Assembly (NCBI GenBank): GCA_016194705.1
Contig: JACQAZ010000016.1
Span: 1 to 38,463, forward strand
Source: Elusimicrobiota bacterium
Lineage (GTDB): Bacteria; Elusimicrobiota; Elusimicrobia; UBA1565; UBA9628
Direction of reading: 5' to 3'
DNA length: 38,463 nucleotides
In this document: positions 9,149-17,040 of the stretch, piece after piece
Position numbering within the stretch: the stretch's first letter is position 1
Layout: the number at the start of each line of letters is the position of its first letter
Position numbers and translations under genes: made by a program
Notes under the pieces: generated by a model
Databases searched by the model: none
What the model was told of the DNA's origin: nothing
Seen by the model: only the letters and a program-made list of their open reading frames with translations

Positions 9149-10752
9149 GAGAGTCCTCCACGCGCCGGCGCGAGCTGGCGGTCACGGCGGGCTTTCTCGC
9201 CTTGGTCTTCCTTCCCTACATCGGGAAAGCCTACCACAACGACGAGCCGTTTTTTCTGGCCGCGGCGCGTCAGGTCTTGATCGACCCGCTGCATCCGCTG
9301 GCCTTCGACTTCACCTGGTACGGCCGCGTCATGCCCGCGGCCCAGATCAACACGACGCCGCCTCTCTTGTTCTATCTGCTGGCGCTCGCCCTCAAGCTCA
9401 CCGGCGGCGCGGAATGGGCGATGCGCCTGTCCCTGTTCCCGCTCGACCTGGCGGCCGCCGCGGCGCTCTACCTGCTCGCGGCCCGCTTTCTCGCGAAACC
9501 TCTGCTGCCGACTTTGATCGTCATCGCGACTCCCGCCTATCTGATCAACATGAACCACCTGATGCCCGAGAAGCTCGCCGGGGCGCTGGGCTTCTGGGGG
9601 CTCTACGCGGCGGTGCGCTGGGCCGACGGCGAAAAAAAATGGTTCGCGGCCGCGGCCGGGCTCCTGGCCGCCGCGATCCTCTCGAAATACAACGCCGCGC
9701 TCTTCGTCGGACCCGCCGCCGTCTACGCCTGGCGCCGCGGCCTCCCCGCGCGCCGCGTCGCCCTGCTGTGCCTTCTGGCCGCCGCGCCGGCCGCGGCTCT
9801 CGTCGTCTTTTATTACTTCTTCGAGCCCGACCTGATCGCGCGCTTTTCGAGCGTGGCGGCAGGCGCCCAGACCTCGTGGTGGTCGTCGGGATCTCACCGC
9901 CTGCGCTCGTTTTTGGCCTTCATAGGGGGCTGCGGGGTGGTGACCGCCGCGTGGCCCTTCCTGGCGTCCCGGAGCCGGACGATTCTCGCCGCCGCGCTGG
10001 CCTCGCTTGTCCTGTTCCTGCCCGCGCTCGACCTGCCCGTCGCCGTGCGCCTCGTCGACCGGCTCGCGGGGATGATCTTCGCCTGCGGGGCCCTGCTGGC
10101 CTTGGGCGGCGCCTTCTCGGCGCAGAGCCGCCGCGCGAGGGGCTGGCCTCTGTGGGCCTCTTGGCTCGCGGCGGCCGGGCTTTTCCAGTTCTTCTATTGG
10201 TCGATCATGGCCCGCATGACTTTGTTCATGCTGCCGCCGTTGATCTTCCTCATGGCCGAGCGCTTCGAGGCGTCGTGGGGACCTAAGCGCCTCGAGTCTC
10301 TTTACCTCGCGAGCCTGGCCGCCGCCTTGGCCCTGAGCCTGCCGCTGGCCTTCGTCGACGCGCGCTACGCCGCGGCGCAGAGGGAGTTCTCGCGGCAGGT
10401 CGCCTCGGACTACCTCGCCAAGGGACGCCGGGTCTGGTACTCGGGCTACATGGGCTTGTCCTACTACCTCGGCGGCGCCGGAGCCCAAGGCCTCGACGCG
10501 GCGCGCGGCGGCTGGGACTTGGCCCGGCCGGGCGACGCCGTGGTCGTGCTCGGGATGAATTCGGCTCACCTGAGGCCGTCCCGCCGGCTGCTCGTTAACA
10601 CGGCCACCTCGACGCTGTCCTGCCCGGTCCCCCTGCGCCTGATGAGCGGCTGGACCGGCGAGGGGGGATTCTACTCGAACCTCTCGGGCTTCTTGCCGTA
10701 TTCGCTATCAACCGAGCCGCTCGAGGAGTTCACCGTCGTGGAGCTCAAATGA
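9145..10752 (+). CDS. GT-C membrane glycosyltransferase, copy 1 (PMT/ArnT-like)
   Basis: 535 residues with many hydrophobic segments from about residue 12 to 410 and a soluble C-terminal part. The first outer loop contains YHNDEPFFLAAAR with the acidic pair Asp33-Glu34, the signature of GT-C enzymes that use polyprenyl-phosphate sugars on the outer face of the inner membrane (PMT_2/ArnT type). The donor and acceptor are unknown. No ATG start fits: the frame opens at TTG 9145, overlapping the stop of the RAM gene (TTGA), with no Shine-Dalgarno, so translation is probably coupled. It is collinear with the next protein over its whole length (PLHPLAFDFTWYGR versus PLHPFAFEFNWYGR; both end in PLEEF plus a short tail), so the pair is a tandem duplication. 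Confidence 0.85.
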   Translation: MRESSTRRRELAVTAGFLALVFLPYIGKAYHNDEPFFLAAARQVLIDPLHPLAFDFTWYGRVMPAAQINTTPPLLFYLLALALKLTGGAEWAMRLSLFPLDLAAAAALYLLAARFLAKPLLPTLIVIATPAYLINMNHLMPEKLAGALGFWGLYAAVRWADGEKKWFAAAAGLLAAAILSKYNAALFVGPAAVYAWRRGLPARRVALLCLLAAAPAAALVVFYYFFEPDLIARFSSVAAGAQTSWWSSGSHRLRSFLAFIGGCGVVTAAWPFLASRSRTILAAALASLVLFLPALDLPVAVRLVDRLAGMIFACGALLALGGAFSAQSRRARGWPLWASWLAAAGLFQFFYWSIMARMTLFMLPPLIFLMAERFEASWGPKRLESLYLASLAAALALSLPLAFVDARYAAAQREFSRQVASDYLAKGRRVWYSGYMGLSYYLGGAGAQGLDAARGGWDLARPGDAVVVLGMNSAHLRPSRRLLVNTATSTLSCPVPLRLMSGWTGEGGFYSNLSGFLPYSLSTEPLEEFTVVELK

Positions 10753-12359
10753 GCGCCCGCGCGCGCCGCGAGCTCGGCGCGGTGCTCGCCTTCGCCGCGT
10801 TTTGCGCTCTGGCACTCCTCGCAAAGCCGTACCACATGGACGAGCCGCTCTTCCTGGCGCCGGCGCGCCACATCGCCGTCGATCCGCTGCACCCCTTCGC
10901 CTTCGAGTTCAACTGGTACGGCCGTTCGGTCCCGATGCCGCAGATCAACAACACGCCTCCGCTGATGCTCTACGCCCTGGCCGGCGCCTGGAAGCTGACC
11001 GGCGGCCGCGAGTGGGCGATGCGGCTGCTCTTCGTTCCTGTCGGCCTGCTGGCCGCCGGAGCGCTCTACCTCTTGGCGTCCCTGTTTCTCTCCGCGCCGC
11101 TGTGGCCGGTTTTGATCCTCCTCGCCTGCCCCGCGTACGCGATCAACATGAACCTTCTCTATCCTGAGACGCTCGCTTTCGCGCTCGGTCTTTTCGGACT
11201 CTACGCTTTGGTCCGCTCGAACCACGCGGGGCATGACCGCTGGTTCTGGGCCTCGGCGGGGCTTTCCGCGGCCGCGGTCTTCGCGAAGTACGGAGCCGTC
11301 TTCCTGGTCCCGACGGCGTCGTATTACCTGTGGAAGCGGGGCGCGCCGCGACGCAAGATCGCCCTCCACGCGGCGGTGAGCCTGGCCGGCATCTCGGCGT
11401 ACATCCTCTACGACCGGCTGACCTACCGTTCCGCGCTGGGCTCGGCTTGGACGGTGCTCTCGCAGAGCGCGGCCATGCCGTACGCGAGTTGGCCCCACAG
11501 AGTCCGCTCGATCCTGGCCTTTACCGGCGGCTGCGGCCTGGCGACCGCGGTATGGCCTTTTTGGGCCTGGCGGCCAAGGAAGGAGATACTGATCGCGTCG
11601 GCGGGCTTCGTCGTGATCCTGTTCCTTCCTTCTCTCGACATCGCTCCGCTCGTGCGGCCCATCGACCGCGCGACGGGGCTGCTGCTCTCGTTCGGCGCTT
11701 TGACCGGCTTCTGGGGACTCTTCGTTGACGCCCGGCGTCAGAAGGGCTGGCCGCTTTGGGCTCCCTGGATTCTGTGCGTCTTGGTCGTCCAGGCTTTTCT
11801 CTACTGGTCGGTGCTTGCGCGTCTGATCCTCTTTCTGCTGCCGGCGCTGATTCTCGCGATGGCCGAGGCTCTCGAACAGAGATGGTCCTCTTCTAAGCTC
11901 GAGCGCCTCTATGTTCCGACCTTCGCTTTCGTGCTGGCGCTCACCGCGGGCTTGGCCTGGGTCGACGGCCGCTACGCCGAGGCTCAGCGCGGCGTCGCCG
12001 CCGAGGTCTCGGGGCGCCATCCGGGACGCCGTTTGTGGTGCGCTGGACACTGGGGACTGCAGTACTACATGGAAGACGCCGGCGCGCGCGAGCTCGATTG
12101 GACCCGGGGCGGCTGGGACGAGGTCCGCCGCGGCGACGTCGTCGTCGTGCCGAGAGTCAACTCGAACGTCCTGCGCCCGGAGAGGAAGCTGCTGGCCAAC
12201 GTCGAGCGCGTCACCGTCGAGGAGCCGCTGCCGCTGCGCCTGATCAGCGCCTTCGGCGGCGAGGCCGGCTTCTATTCGAGCGCGACCGGCTTCCTGCCTT
12301 TCTCGCTTTCGCGCGAGCCCCTCGAGGAGTTCGAGATCGTCGAGCCGCTGGGTCCTTGA
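10749..12359 (+). CDS. GT-C membrane glycosyltransferase, copy 2 (PMT/ArnT-like)
   Basis: 536 residues, paralogous to the preceding protein and almost equal in length. The outer-loop motif is YHMDEPLFLAPAR with Asp31-Glu32. The C-terminal part again has the pattern TRGGWDEVRRGDVVVVPRVN, matching ARGGWDLARPGDAVVVLGMN in copy 1. ATG 10749 overlaps the stop of copy 1 (ATGA). Conservation of the catalytic loop in both copies argues that both are active, perhaps on different acceptors or sugars. The next gene has its own -10 box, so this is probably the last gene of the unit that begins at 8224. Confidence 0.87.
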   Translation: MSARARRELGAVLAFAAFCALALLAKPYHMDEPLFLAPARHIAVDPLHPFAFEFNWYGRSVPMPQINNTPPLMLYALAGAWKLTGGREWAMRLLFVPVGLLAAGALYLLASLFLSAPLWPVLILLACPAYAINMNLLYPETLAFALGLFGLYALVRSNHAGHDRWFWASAGLSAAAVFAKYGAVFLVPTASYYLWKRGAPRRKIALHAAVSLAGISAYILYDRLTYRSALGSAWTVLSQSAAMPYASWPHRVRSILAFTGGCGLATAVWPFWAWRPRKEILIASAGFVVILFLPSLDIAPLVRPIDRATGLLLSFGALTGFWGLFVDARRQKGWPLWAPWILCVLVVQAFLYWSVLARLILFLLPALILAMAEALEQRWSSSKLERLYVPTFAFVLALTAGLAWVDGRYAEAQRGVAAEVSGRHPGRRLWCAGHWGLQYYMEDAGARELDWTRGGWDEVRRGDVVVVPRVNSNVLRPERKLLANVERVTVEEPLPLRLISAFGGEAGFYSSATGFLPFSLSREPLEEFEIVEPLGP

Positions 12360-12378
12360 ACGGGGAGAGGGCTTTTGG

Positions 12379-12384
12379 TTTAAT
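12379..12384 (+). promoter_or_regulatory. -10 box (TTTAAT) of the response-regulator pair
   Basis: TTTAAT ends 7 nt before ATG 12392. The run GGGGG sits 1 nt from the ATG, too close for a normal Shine-Dalgarno, so a leaderless or near-leaderless start is likely. Confidence 0.5.
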
Positions 12385-12391
12385 TGGGGGT

Positions 12392-12832
12392 ATGGCGGAC
12401 GAGAATCCGACCGGCCGGCCGCAGGACAAGCTCATCCTGATCGTCGATGACGACGACAGCGTGCGCGAGCTCCTCGAGTTCCTCGTGCGCAAAGAGGGCT
12501 TCAAGGTCGACACGGCGGCCGACGGCGAGGAGGGGATCAACAAGATCCAGAAGCTCCTGCCCGACCTCGTCATCCTCGACCTCATGCTGCCCCGCTACGG
12601 CGGCTTCGAGATCCTGCGCCAGCTCCAGACCGGCGAGACCGCGAAGATCCCCATCATCATCGTGACCGGCCGCTACACCGACCGCACCACCGCCGAGATG
12701 ATCCGGCAGGAGTCCAACGTCCTGGACTTTCTCGAGAAGCCGGTCAAGGCGAACATCCTGACGATGTCCCTGCACAAGATCCTCAAGACGACTCCGCCGG
12801 AGATGAACCCGGCGGCCGGCCAGGAGGGCTGA
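12392..12832 (+). CDS. Single-domain response regulator (CheY-like), copy 1
   Basis: 146 residues, essentially one receiver domain. The acidic pocket is in LIVDDDDSV (Asp19, Asp20), the phosphorylated Asp63 in VILDLMLP, the switch Thr92 in IIVTG and Lys116 in FLEKP. There is no output domain, so it should act by binding a partner when phosphorylated. No histidine kinase is encoded in the window. The TGA overlaps the ATG of the second receiver (TGATG). The two proteins share unusual sequence between the switch Thr and Lys (TDRTTAEMIRQESNV here), showing that they arose by duplication. Confidence 0.93.
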   Translation: MADENPTGRPQDKLILIVDDDDSVRELLEFLVRKEGFKVDTAADGEEGINKIQKLLPDLVILDLMLPRYGGFEILRQLQTGETAKIPIIIVTGRYTDRTTAEMIRQESNVLDFLEKPVKANILTMSLHKILKTTPPEMNPAAGQEG

Positions 12833-13308
12833 TGGAAGAGGAAGGCCTTCCCGAGCCCGACCTCGGCGACCCCGGCGAGAAGCTCGTGCTGCTCGTCGAC
12901 GACGACGAGAGCCTGCTCGACCTGATGGAGCACGTGGTCAAGAAGGAGGGCTTCCGCACCGATCGCGCCACCGACGGCAACGAGGCCCTGACCAAGGCCC
13001 GGGCGCTCAACCCCGACCTCATGATCCTCGACTTCATGCTCCCGGGCCTGGGCGGCTACGAGGTCATCCGCGAGCTGCAGGCCTCGGGCAACGGCGACAT
13101 CCCGGTCATCGTCATCACGGGACGCCACATGGACCGCAAGAACATCGAGATGGTGCGGCTCGAGTCCAACGTCAAGGAGTTCATGGAAAAGCCGCTGCGC
13201 CCGGCGATCCTGGCCTCGACGATCCACACCTTGCTCAAGACCCGTCCGCCCGACATCAACCGCGCCCCGGGCCGCGACCGCGGCCCGATGAGCGGCGGCA
13301 TTTTCTAG
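12832..13308 (+). CDS. Single-domain response regulator (CheY-like), copy 2
   Basis: 158 residues, one receiver domain: LLVDDDESL (Asp23-Asp25), phosphorylation site Asp67 in MILDFMLP, Thr95 in VITG, Lys119 in FMEKP. It overlaps the previous gene by one base and was clearly produced from it, or the reverse, by tandem duplication (MDRKNIEMVRLESNV matches the other copy). All phosphorylation residues are intact in both copies, so they could compete for one kinase or form a relay. The short tail (RPPDINRAPGRDRG) has no domain I recognise. Confidence 0.93.
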   Translation: MEEEGLPEPDLGDPGEKLVLLVDDDESLLDLMEHVVKKEGFRTDRATDGNEALTKARALNPDLMILDFMLPGLGGYEVIRELQASGNGDIPVIVITGRHMDRKNIEMVRLESNVKEFMEKPLRPAILASTIHTLLKTRPPDINRAPGRDRGPMSGGIF

Positions 13309-13315
13309 GCCCGCC

Positions 13316-13765
13316 ATGAGGCGGACCATCGTGGCGGTCCTGGCCTGCGCCGCGGCCGTCTACGCGATGGCCGCCGTCGACCTCGTCCTGCGCGCGCGCT
13401 CGGCCTACCTCGAGGGGATGAAGTACCTCGAATGGGAGAAGGACCCCCCGAAAAAGAAGGCCTTCTTTGATTCGGCGCTCGGCCGCAAAGAGGCGACGCT
13501 CAAAGGGGAGCTCGTGAAGGGCTCCTTGAATCAGGCCGAGTACGACGAGAGGCTCGAGCTGGCCCGCTTTGAGCGCGACCAGAGGGTCGCGGAAAGCAGC
13601 CTCAAATACGCCTACGTCTGGTTCCAGACCGCCGTCGAGCTGTTCTCGCCTCCGGAGAGCCGGTGGGTCGCACTGTCGCGCGCGAAAATGGCCGAGACCA
13701 AGGAGCTCTGGAAGAGGGAGCTTCAGGCCAAGCATATCCCCTACAAAGACTACATGCTCGAGTAG
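13316..13765 (+). CDS. Membrane-anchored protein of unknown function
   Basis: 149 residues. One hydrophobic N-terminal segment (residues about 4-22, TIVAVLACAAAVYAMAAVDL) is followed by a charged, mostly helical domain rich in Lys and Glu, with no Cys after the anchor. It starts 7 nt after the response-regulator pair and is followed by the M50B-like gene 49 nt later, so it probably belongs to the same unit. I do not recognise the family. The soluble part should face the periplasm if the anchor is an uncleaved signal. Confidence 0.7.
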   Translation: MRRTIVAVLACAAAVYAMAAVDLVLRARSAYLEGMKYLEWEKDPPKKKAFFDSALGRKEATLKGELVKGSLNQAEYDERLELARFERDQRVAESSLKYAYVWFQTAVELFSPPESRWVALSRAKMAETKELWKRELQAKHIPYKDYMLE

Positions 13766-13814
13766 CCATGACCGGAGGGAATGGTTCGACTCCGAAGGAT
13801 ACGGGAAGAGAACC

Positions 13815-14552
13815 ATGATCCGTCTCATCATCGGACTGGCCCTCATGCCGAGCGCGGCGCTGACCATGCTGGCCGCCGCCCACGCGCTGGCCTCGATCAT
13901 CGCCGCCTCCTCCGCGTTTCCCTTCCTTTCGGGCCTCCTGCTCGCGCTGGCCTGCTGGCTGTTCGGCCGCTACTGCACGGTCTCGGACTCCGGCCCGGCG
14001 GGCTGGACGGGCGCCTTGACCCACCGGCTCTACGTTTTCGGCCACGAGCTGACCCACGCCATGGCCGCGTGGTCGGTCGGCGGCAAGGTGCTGGGCTTCA
14101 AGGTCGGCGAGGCGGGCGGCCACGTCGATCTCTCGCAGACCAGCGCCTTCATAGCACTTGCGCCCTACTGCGTGCCGATCTACACCGTGGGGGTCATCAT
14201 CGGCTACCGTCTTCTGCTTTGGCTCAAGCCCCCGTCGGGCAATCATGGGATCTTCCTGATCCTCGTCGGCCTGACCTTGGCCTTCCACGGGCTCAAGACC
14301 TTCGAGGTGCTTTGGGACAACAGGCAGCCCGACCTCGCGCAGGCCGGAGGCGTGGTCTTCTCGCTGGCGTGGATCGCGCTGGCCAACGGCTTCGTCGTCC
14401 TGCTCCTGCTCAAGGCGCTGTTCCCGGACGCCGTGCCGCTGGGAGCGGACCTGCGGGCTGTCGGCCAGCGCACGGCCGGCTTCTGGCGCTGGCTGTGGCA
14501 TTTCCTCAGGCCCTTGACGACGGGGTTTGCCTCCCAGCTCAATCACCCATGA
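13815..14552 (+). CDS. M50B-like integral membrane metalloprotease
   Basis: 245 residues with about six hydrophobic segments. The zinc motif HELTH is at residues 77-81 within VFGHELTHAMAAW, inside the membrane. Also typical of M50B-like proteins are GGHVDL followed by FIALAPYCVPIY, and a later Asp in NRQPDLAQAGG that could be the third zinc ligand. Site-2-type proteases cut membrane-embedded segments of regulatory proteins; the substrate here is unknown. The start has GGGAAGAG in front. The stop overlaps the next start (ATGA at 14549-14552). Partnership with the response regulators or the anchored orphan upstream is possible but unproven. Confidence 0.75.
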   Translation: MIRLIIGLALMPSAALTMLAAAHALASIIAASSAFPFLSGLLLALACWLFGRYCTVSDSGPAGWTGALTHRLYVFGHELTHAMAAWSVGGKVLGFKVGEAGGHVDLSQTSAFIALAPYCVPIYTVGVIIGYRLLLWLKPPSGNHGIFLILVGLTLAFHGLKTFEVLWDNRQPDLAQAGGVVFSLAWIALANGFVVLLLLKALFPDAVPLGADLRAVGQRTAGFWRWLWHFLRPLTTGFASQLNHP

Positions 14553-15145
14553 CCCCGGGGAAAGAGCTTCTCAAGGAGGCGGGCCGCAAGGCCTTCCACC
14601 AGCTTTCGCTGGCGTATCTGGTCGCCTATCATCTTCTCGGCTATCCTCGAATCGTCCGATGGATGATCCCCTGGACGATCTTCGTTCTGGCCGTCGAGAC
14701 CGCGCGGCTTCATTTTGCCGGACTCAACCGGTTCCTGTTCAACGCCCTCGGAGCCTTGGCGCGCCCCGAGGAGACCTCGCATTACAGCGGGATCGTCTAC
14801 ACGACGCTCGGGGCCTTCATCCTCTTCCTCGCCTTCAAGACGCAGTCGGCCTACGTGGCGGCGGGCCTGTTCTGCGTGTCTCTCGGCGACACGGCGGCGG
14901 CCTTGGTCGGGAAATCCTTCGGGAGACATCGAATCTTTGGCAGTAAGAAATCCGTGGAAGGGAGCTTGGCCTGCTTCATCGTCTGCGCGTGCGTTGGATT
15001 GTCGACAGGTTTTTCGTTGACGACCGCGCTCGCTGGGGCGAGCGCGGGGACTTTGATTGAATTTCTTCCGACTACAATCTGGCTTAACGACAACATGTGG
15101 ATGCCGATCGCGGTGGCGGGAGCGCTTCGCTTATGTGCGGGATAG
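14549..15145 (+). CDS. Polyprenol/phytol kinase-like membrane protein (SEC59/DGK family)
   Basis: 198 residues, strongly hydrophobic. Family features are RKAFHQLSLAYL near the N-terminus, SLGDTAAALVGKSFGRHR with the conserved Asp, GSKKSVEGSLACF, and NDNMWMP near the end. Relatives are CTP-dependent dolichol or phytol kinases, so it may recycle or make a polyprenyl phosphate, the lipid carrier used by the GT-C enzymes encoded upstream. It overlaps the M50B gene by 4 nt and asnB by 13 nt. Its last third is AT-richer and contains TACAAT at 15073-15078, a possible internal promoter for asnB. Confidence 0.8.
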   Translation: MTPGKELLKEAGRKAFHQLSLAYLVAYHLLGYPRIVRWMIPWTIFVLAVETARLHFAGLNRFLFNALGALARPEETSHYSGIVYTTLGAFILFLAFKTQSAYVAAGLFCVSLGDTAAALVGKSFGRHRIFGSKKSVEGSLACFIVCACVGLSTGFSLTTALAGASAGTLIEFLPTTIWLNDNMWMPIAVAGALRLCAG

Positions 15146-17040
15146 CGGGGGTCTTCAAGGCGCAGGGAGCCTTCGACGCGGCGGGCGCCGAACGAAGGCT
15201 CGATGAGGCCGTCAAGGCGATCGCGCATCGCGGACCCGACGCCCGCGCGGTCAGGGTCTGGCCCCAGTGGGGCCTCGGCCTCGGGCACGTTCGGCTCTCC
15301 ATCATCTACCTCTCGCAGCGCGCCAACCAGCCGATGGGCTCGGCGGACGGGCGCGTCTGGCTCGTCTTCAACGGCGAGATCTACAATTTCGAGGAGATCC
15401 GCGAGGAGCTCGAGACTCTCGGCCACGGTTTCGCGACGCTCAGCGACACCGAGGTCCTGATCCAGGGCTACCAGCGCTGGGGCATCGAGGGGATCCTGTC
15501 GCGCCTGGTGGGGATGTTCGCCTTCGCGCTCTACGACCGCGAGGCGCGCAAGCTGTTCCTGGCGCGCGACCGCGCCGGCGAGAAGCCCCTGTATTACGCC
15601 GAGGACGCGGGGACCATCAGCTTCAGCTCCGAGGTCGCAGGACTCCTGAAGCTCAGGCCCGGCAGGCCCGCGCTGTCGGCCTCGGGGCTCGAGTCCTTCA
15701 TGGTCCTCAAATTCACTCCCTCGCCGGAGACGCTGGTCGACGGCGTGCGCAAGGTGCGCCCCGGCTGCTTCATGGAGTTCTCCGAGGCCGAGCCGCAAAG
15801 CCGCGTCTACTGGATGCCGTTCTACCGCGACCAGCGCTTCCACGGCGACCCGCGCGACCGGGTGGACGCGGCCCTGGCGTTGGCGGCGCGCCGCTGCTTG
15901 GTCAGCGACGTCCCGGTCTGCGCCTTCTTGAGCGGCGGCATCGACTCGAGCCTGATCGTGGCCGGCGCCGTCGCGGCCGGAGCCAAGGGCATGACGGCCT
16001 ACACGATCGGCTACGACGACCTGCCGGGCTACAACGAGTTCGACTACGCGCGCATGATCGCCAAGGGCTTCCCGATCGATCACCGCGAGGTGTCCGTGAG
16101 CTCGAAGGACGTGCTCTCCGTGCTGCAGGACGACGCCCTGGTGCTCGACGATCCGATCACCGACTGGGTGTGGGTCCCGCTGCATTTCTTGAGCCGCCGG
16201 GCTCGCGCCGACGGCTTCAAGGTCGTGCTGCTCGGCGAAGGCGCCGACGAGCTCTTCTTCGGCTACGACGCGATGCTCAAGGGCCTCGCGGACATCGAGC
16301 GCTGGTCGGGGCCGCTGTCGAGAACGGCCGCGCGGGTCCTGGTCGGGGCGCTGGGTCCTTTCTACGGGCTCACCCATCGCGGCCATCAGCGCTTCGAGAA
16401 GTGGCGGCGCTCGGGTTTGGGCCTGCCCGTCTACTGGGGCAGCTCCTCGGGCTTTCCGGCCTCGCTGCGCCCTCATTGGCGGGGCCCTCGGGCGGCCGGG
16501 AGAGGCGGGACCTCGGCGGAGGACTTCATCGGCTTCCTGCACGACGTCTACCGGCAGTATTCGCCCGATCCGGACGACCGGGCCAACTGGATCTCGTTTG
16601 TCGAGTTCTACACCAAGATGGGCGAGGTCCTCCTGCACCGCGTCGACCGCGTGACCATGCGAAGCTCGCTTGAGTCGCGCGCGCCCTTCCTCGACCGCGA
16701 CCTCGTCGAGCTGGCCTTCTCGATCCCGGGACCCGCGAAGCTCCCGGACGGGCGCTTGAAGGGACTCTTGAAGGACGTCGCGCGGCGGCATCTGCCTTCC
16801 GCGGTCGTCGAGCGCAAGAAGATGGGCTTCTCGTTCCCGTTTAAGGAGTGGCTGCGCGGCCCGCTGGGGCCTGCCGTCGAGGACTGCTTTTCGCGGAGCC
16901 GCCTCTTCAAGGACGGTTGGGTCGACGCGGGATTCTGTGGCACGCTGCTCAGCGAGCATCGCTCGGGCTACGTCGACCACGCGCCCCGGCTGTGGATGCT
17001 CTACAGCCTTTGCCGCTGGTACGATCGGTGGCTGGGATGA
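15133..17040 (+). CDS. asnB: AsnB-type glutamine-hydrolysing amidotransferase
   Basis: 635 residues. It begins MCGIAGVF; after Met removal Cys2 is the nucleophile of the class II glutaminase domain (about residues 2-200, with HRGPDAR and FNGEIYNFEE). The synthetase domain carries the PP-loop SGGIDSS at residues 267-273. The family makes asparagine from aspartate or amidates sugars and peptides in surface-glycan loci. The latter role is favoured by the neighbours (glycosyltransferase directly after, polyprenol kinase before), but plain asparagine synthesis cannot be excluded. ATG 15133 lies inside the end of the kinase gene, and the stop overlaps the GT4 start (ATGA). Confidence 0.93.
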   Translation: MCGIAGVFKAQGAFDAAGAERRLDEAVKAIAHRGPDARAVRVWPQWGLGLGHVRLSIIYLSQRANQPMGSADGRVWLVFNGEIYNFEEIREELETLGHGFATLSDTEVLIQGYQRWGIEGILSRLVGMFAFALYDREARKLFLARDRAGEKPLYYAEDAGTISFSSEVAGLLKLRPGRPALSASGLESFMVLKFTPSPETLVDGVRKVRPGCFMEFSEAEPQSRVYWMPFYRDQRFHGDPRDRVDAALALAARRCLVSDVPVCAFLSGGIDSSLIVAGAVAAGAKGMTAYTIGYDDLPGYNEFDYARMIAKGFPIDHREVSVSSKDVLSVLQDDALVLDDPITDWVWVPLHFLSRRARADGFKVVLLGEGADELFFGYDAMLKGLADIERWSGPLSRTAARVLVGALGPFYGLTHRGHQRFEKWRRSGLGLPVYWGSSSGFPASLRPHWRGPRAAGRGGTSAEDFIGFLHDVYRQYSPDPDDRANWISFVEFYTKMGEVLLHRVDRVTMRSSLESRAPFLDRDLVELAFSIPGPAKLPDGRLKGLLKDVARRHLPSAVVERKKMGFSFPFKEWLRGPLGPAVEDCFSRSRLFKDGWVDAGFCGTLLSEHRSGYVDHAPRLWMLYSLCRWYDRWLG

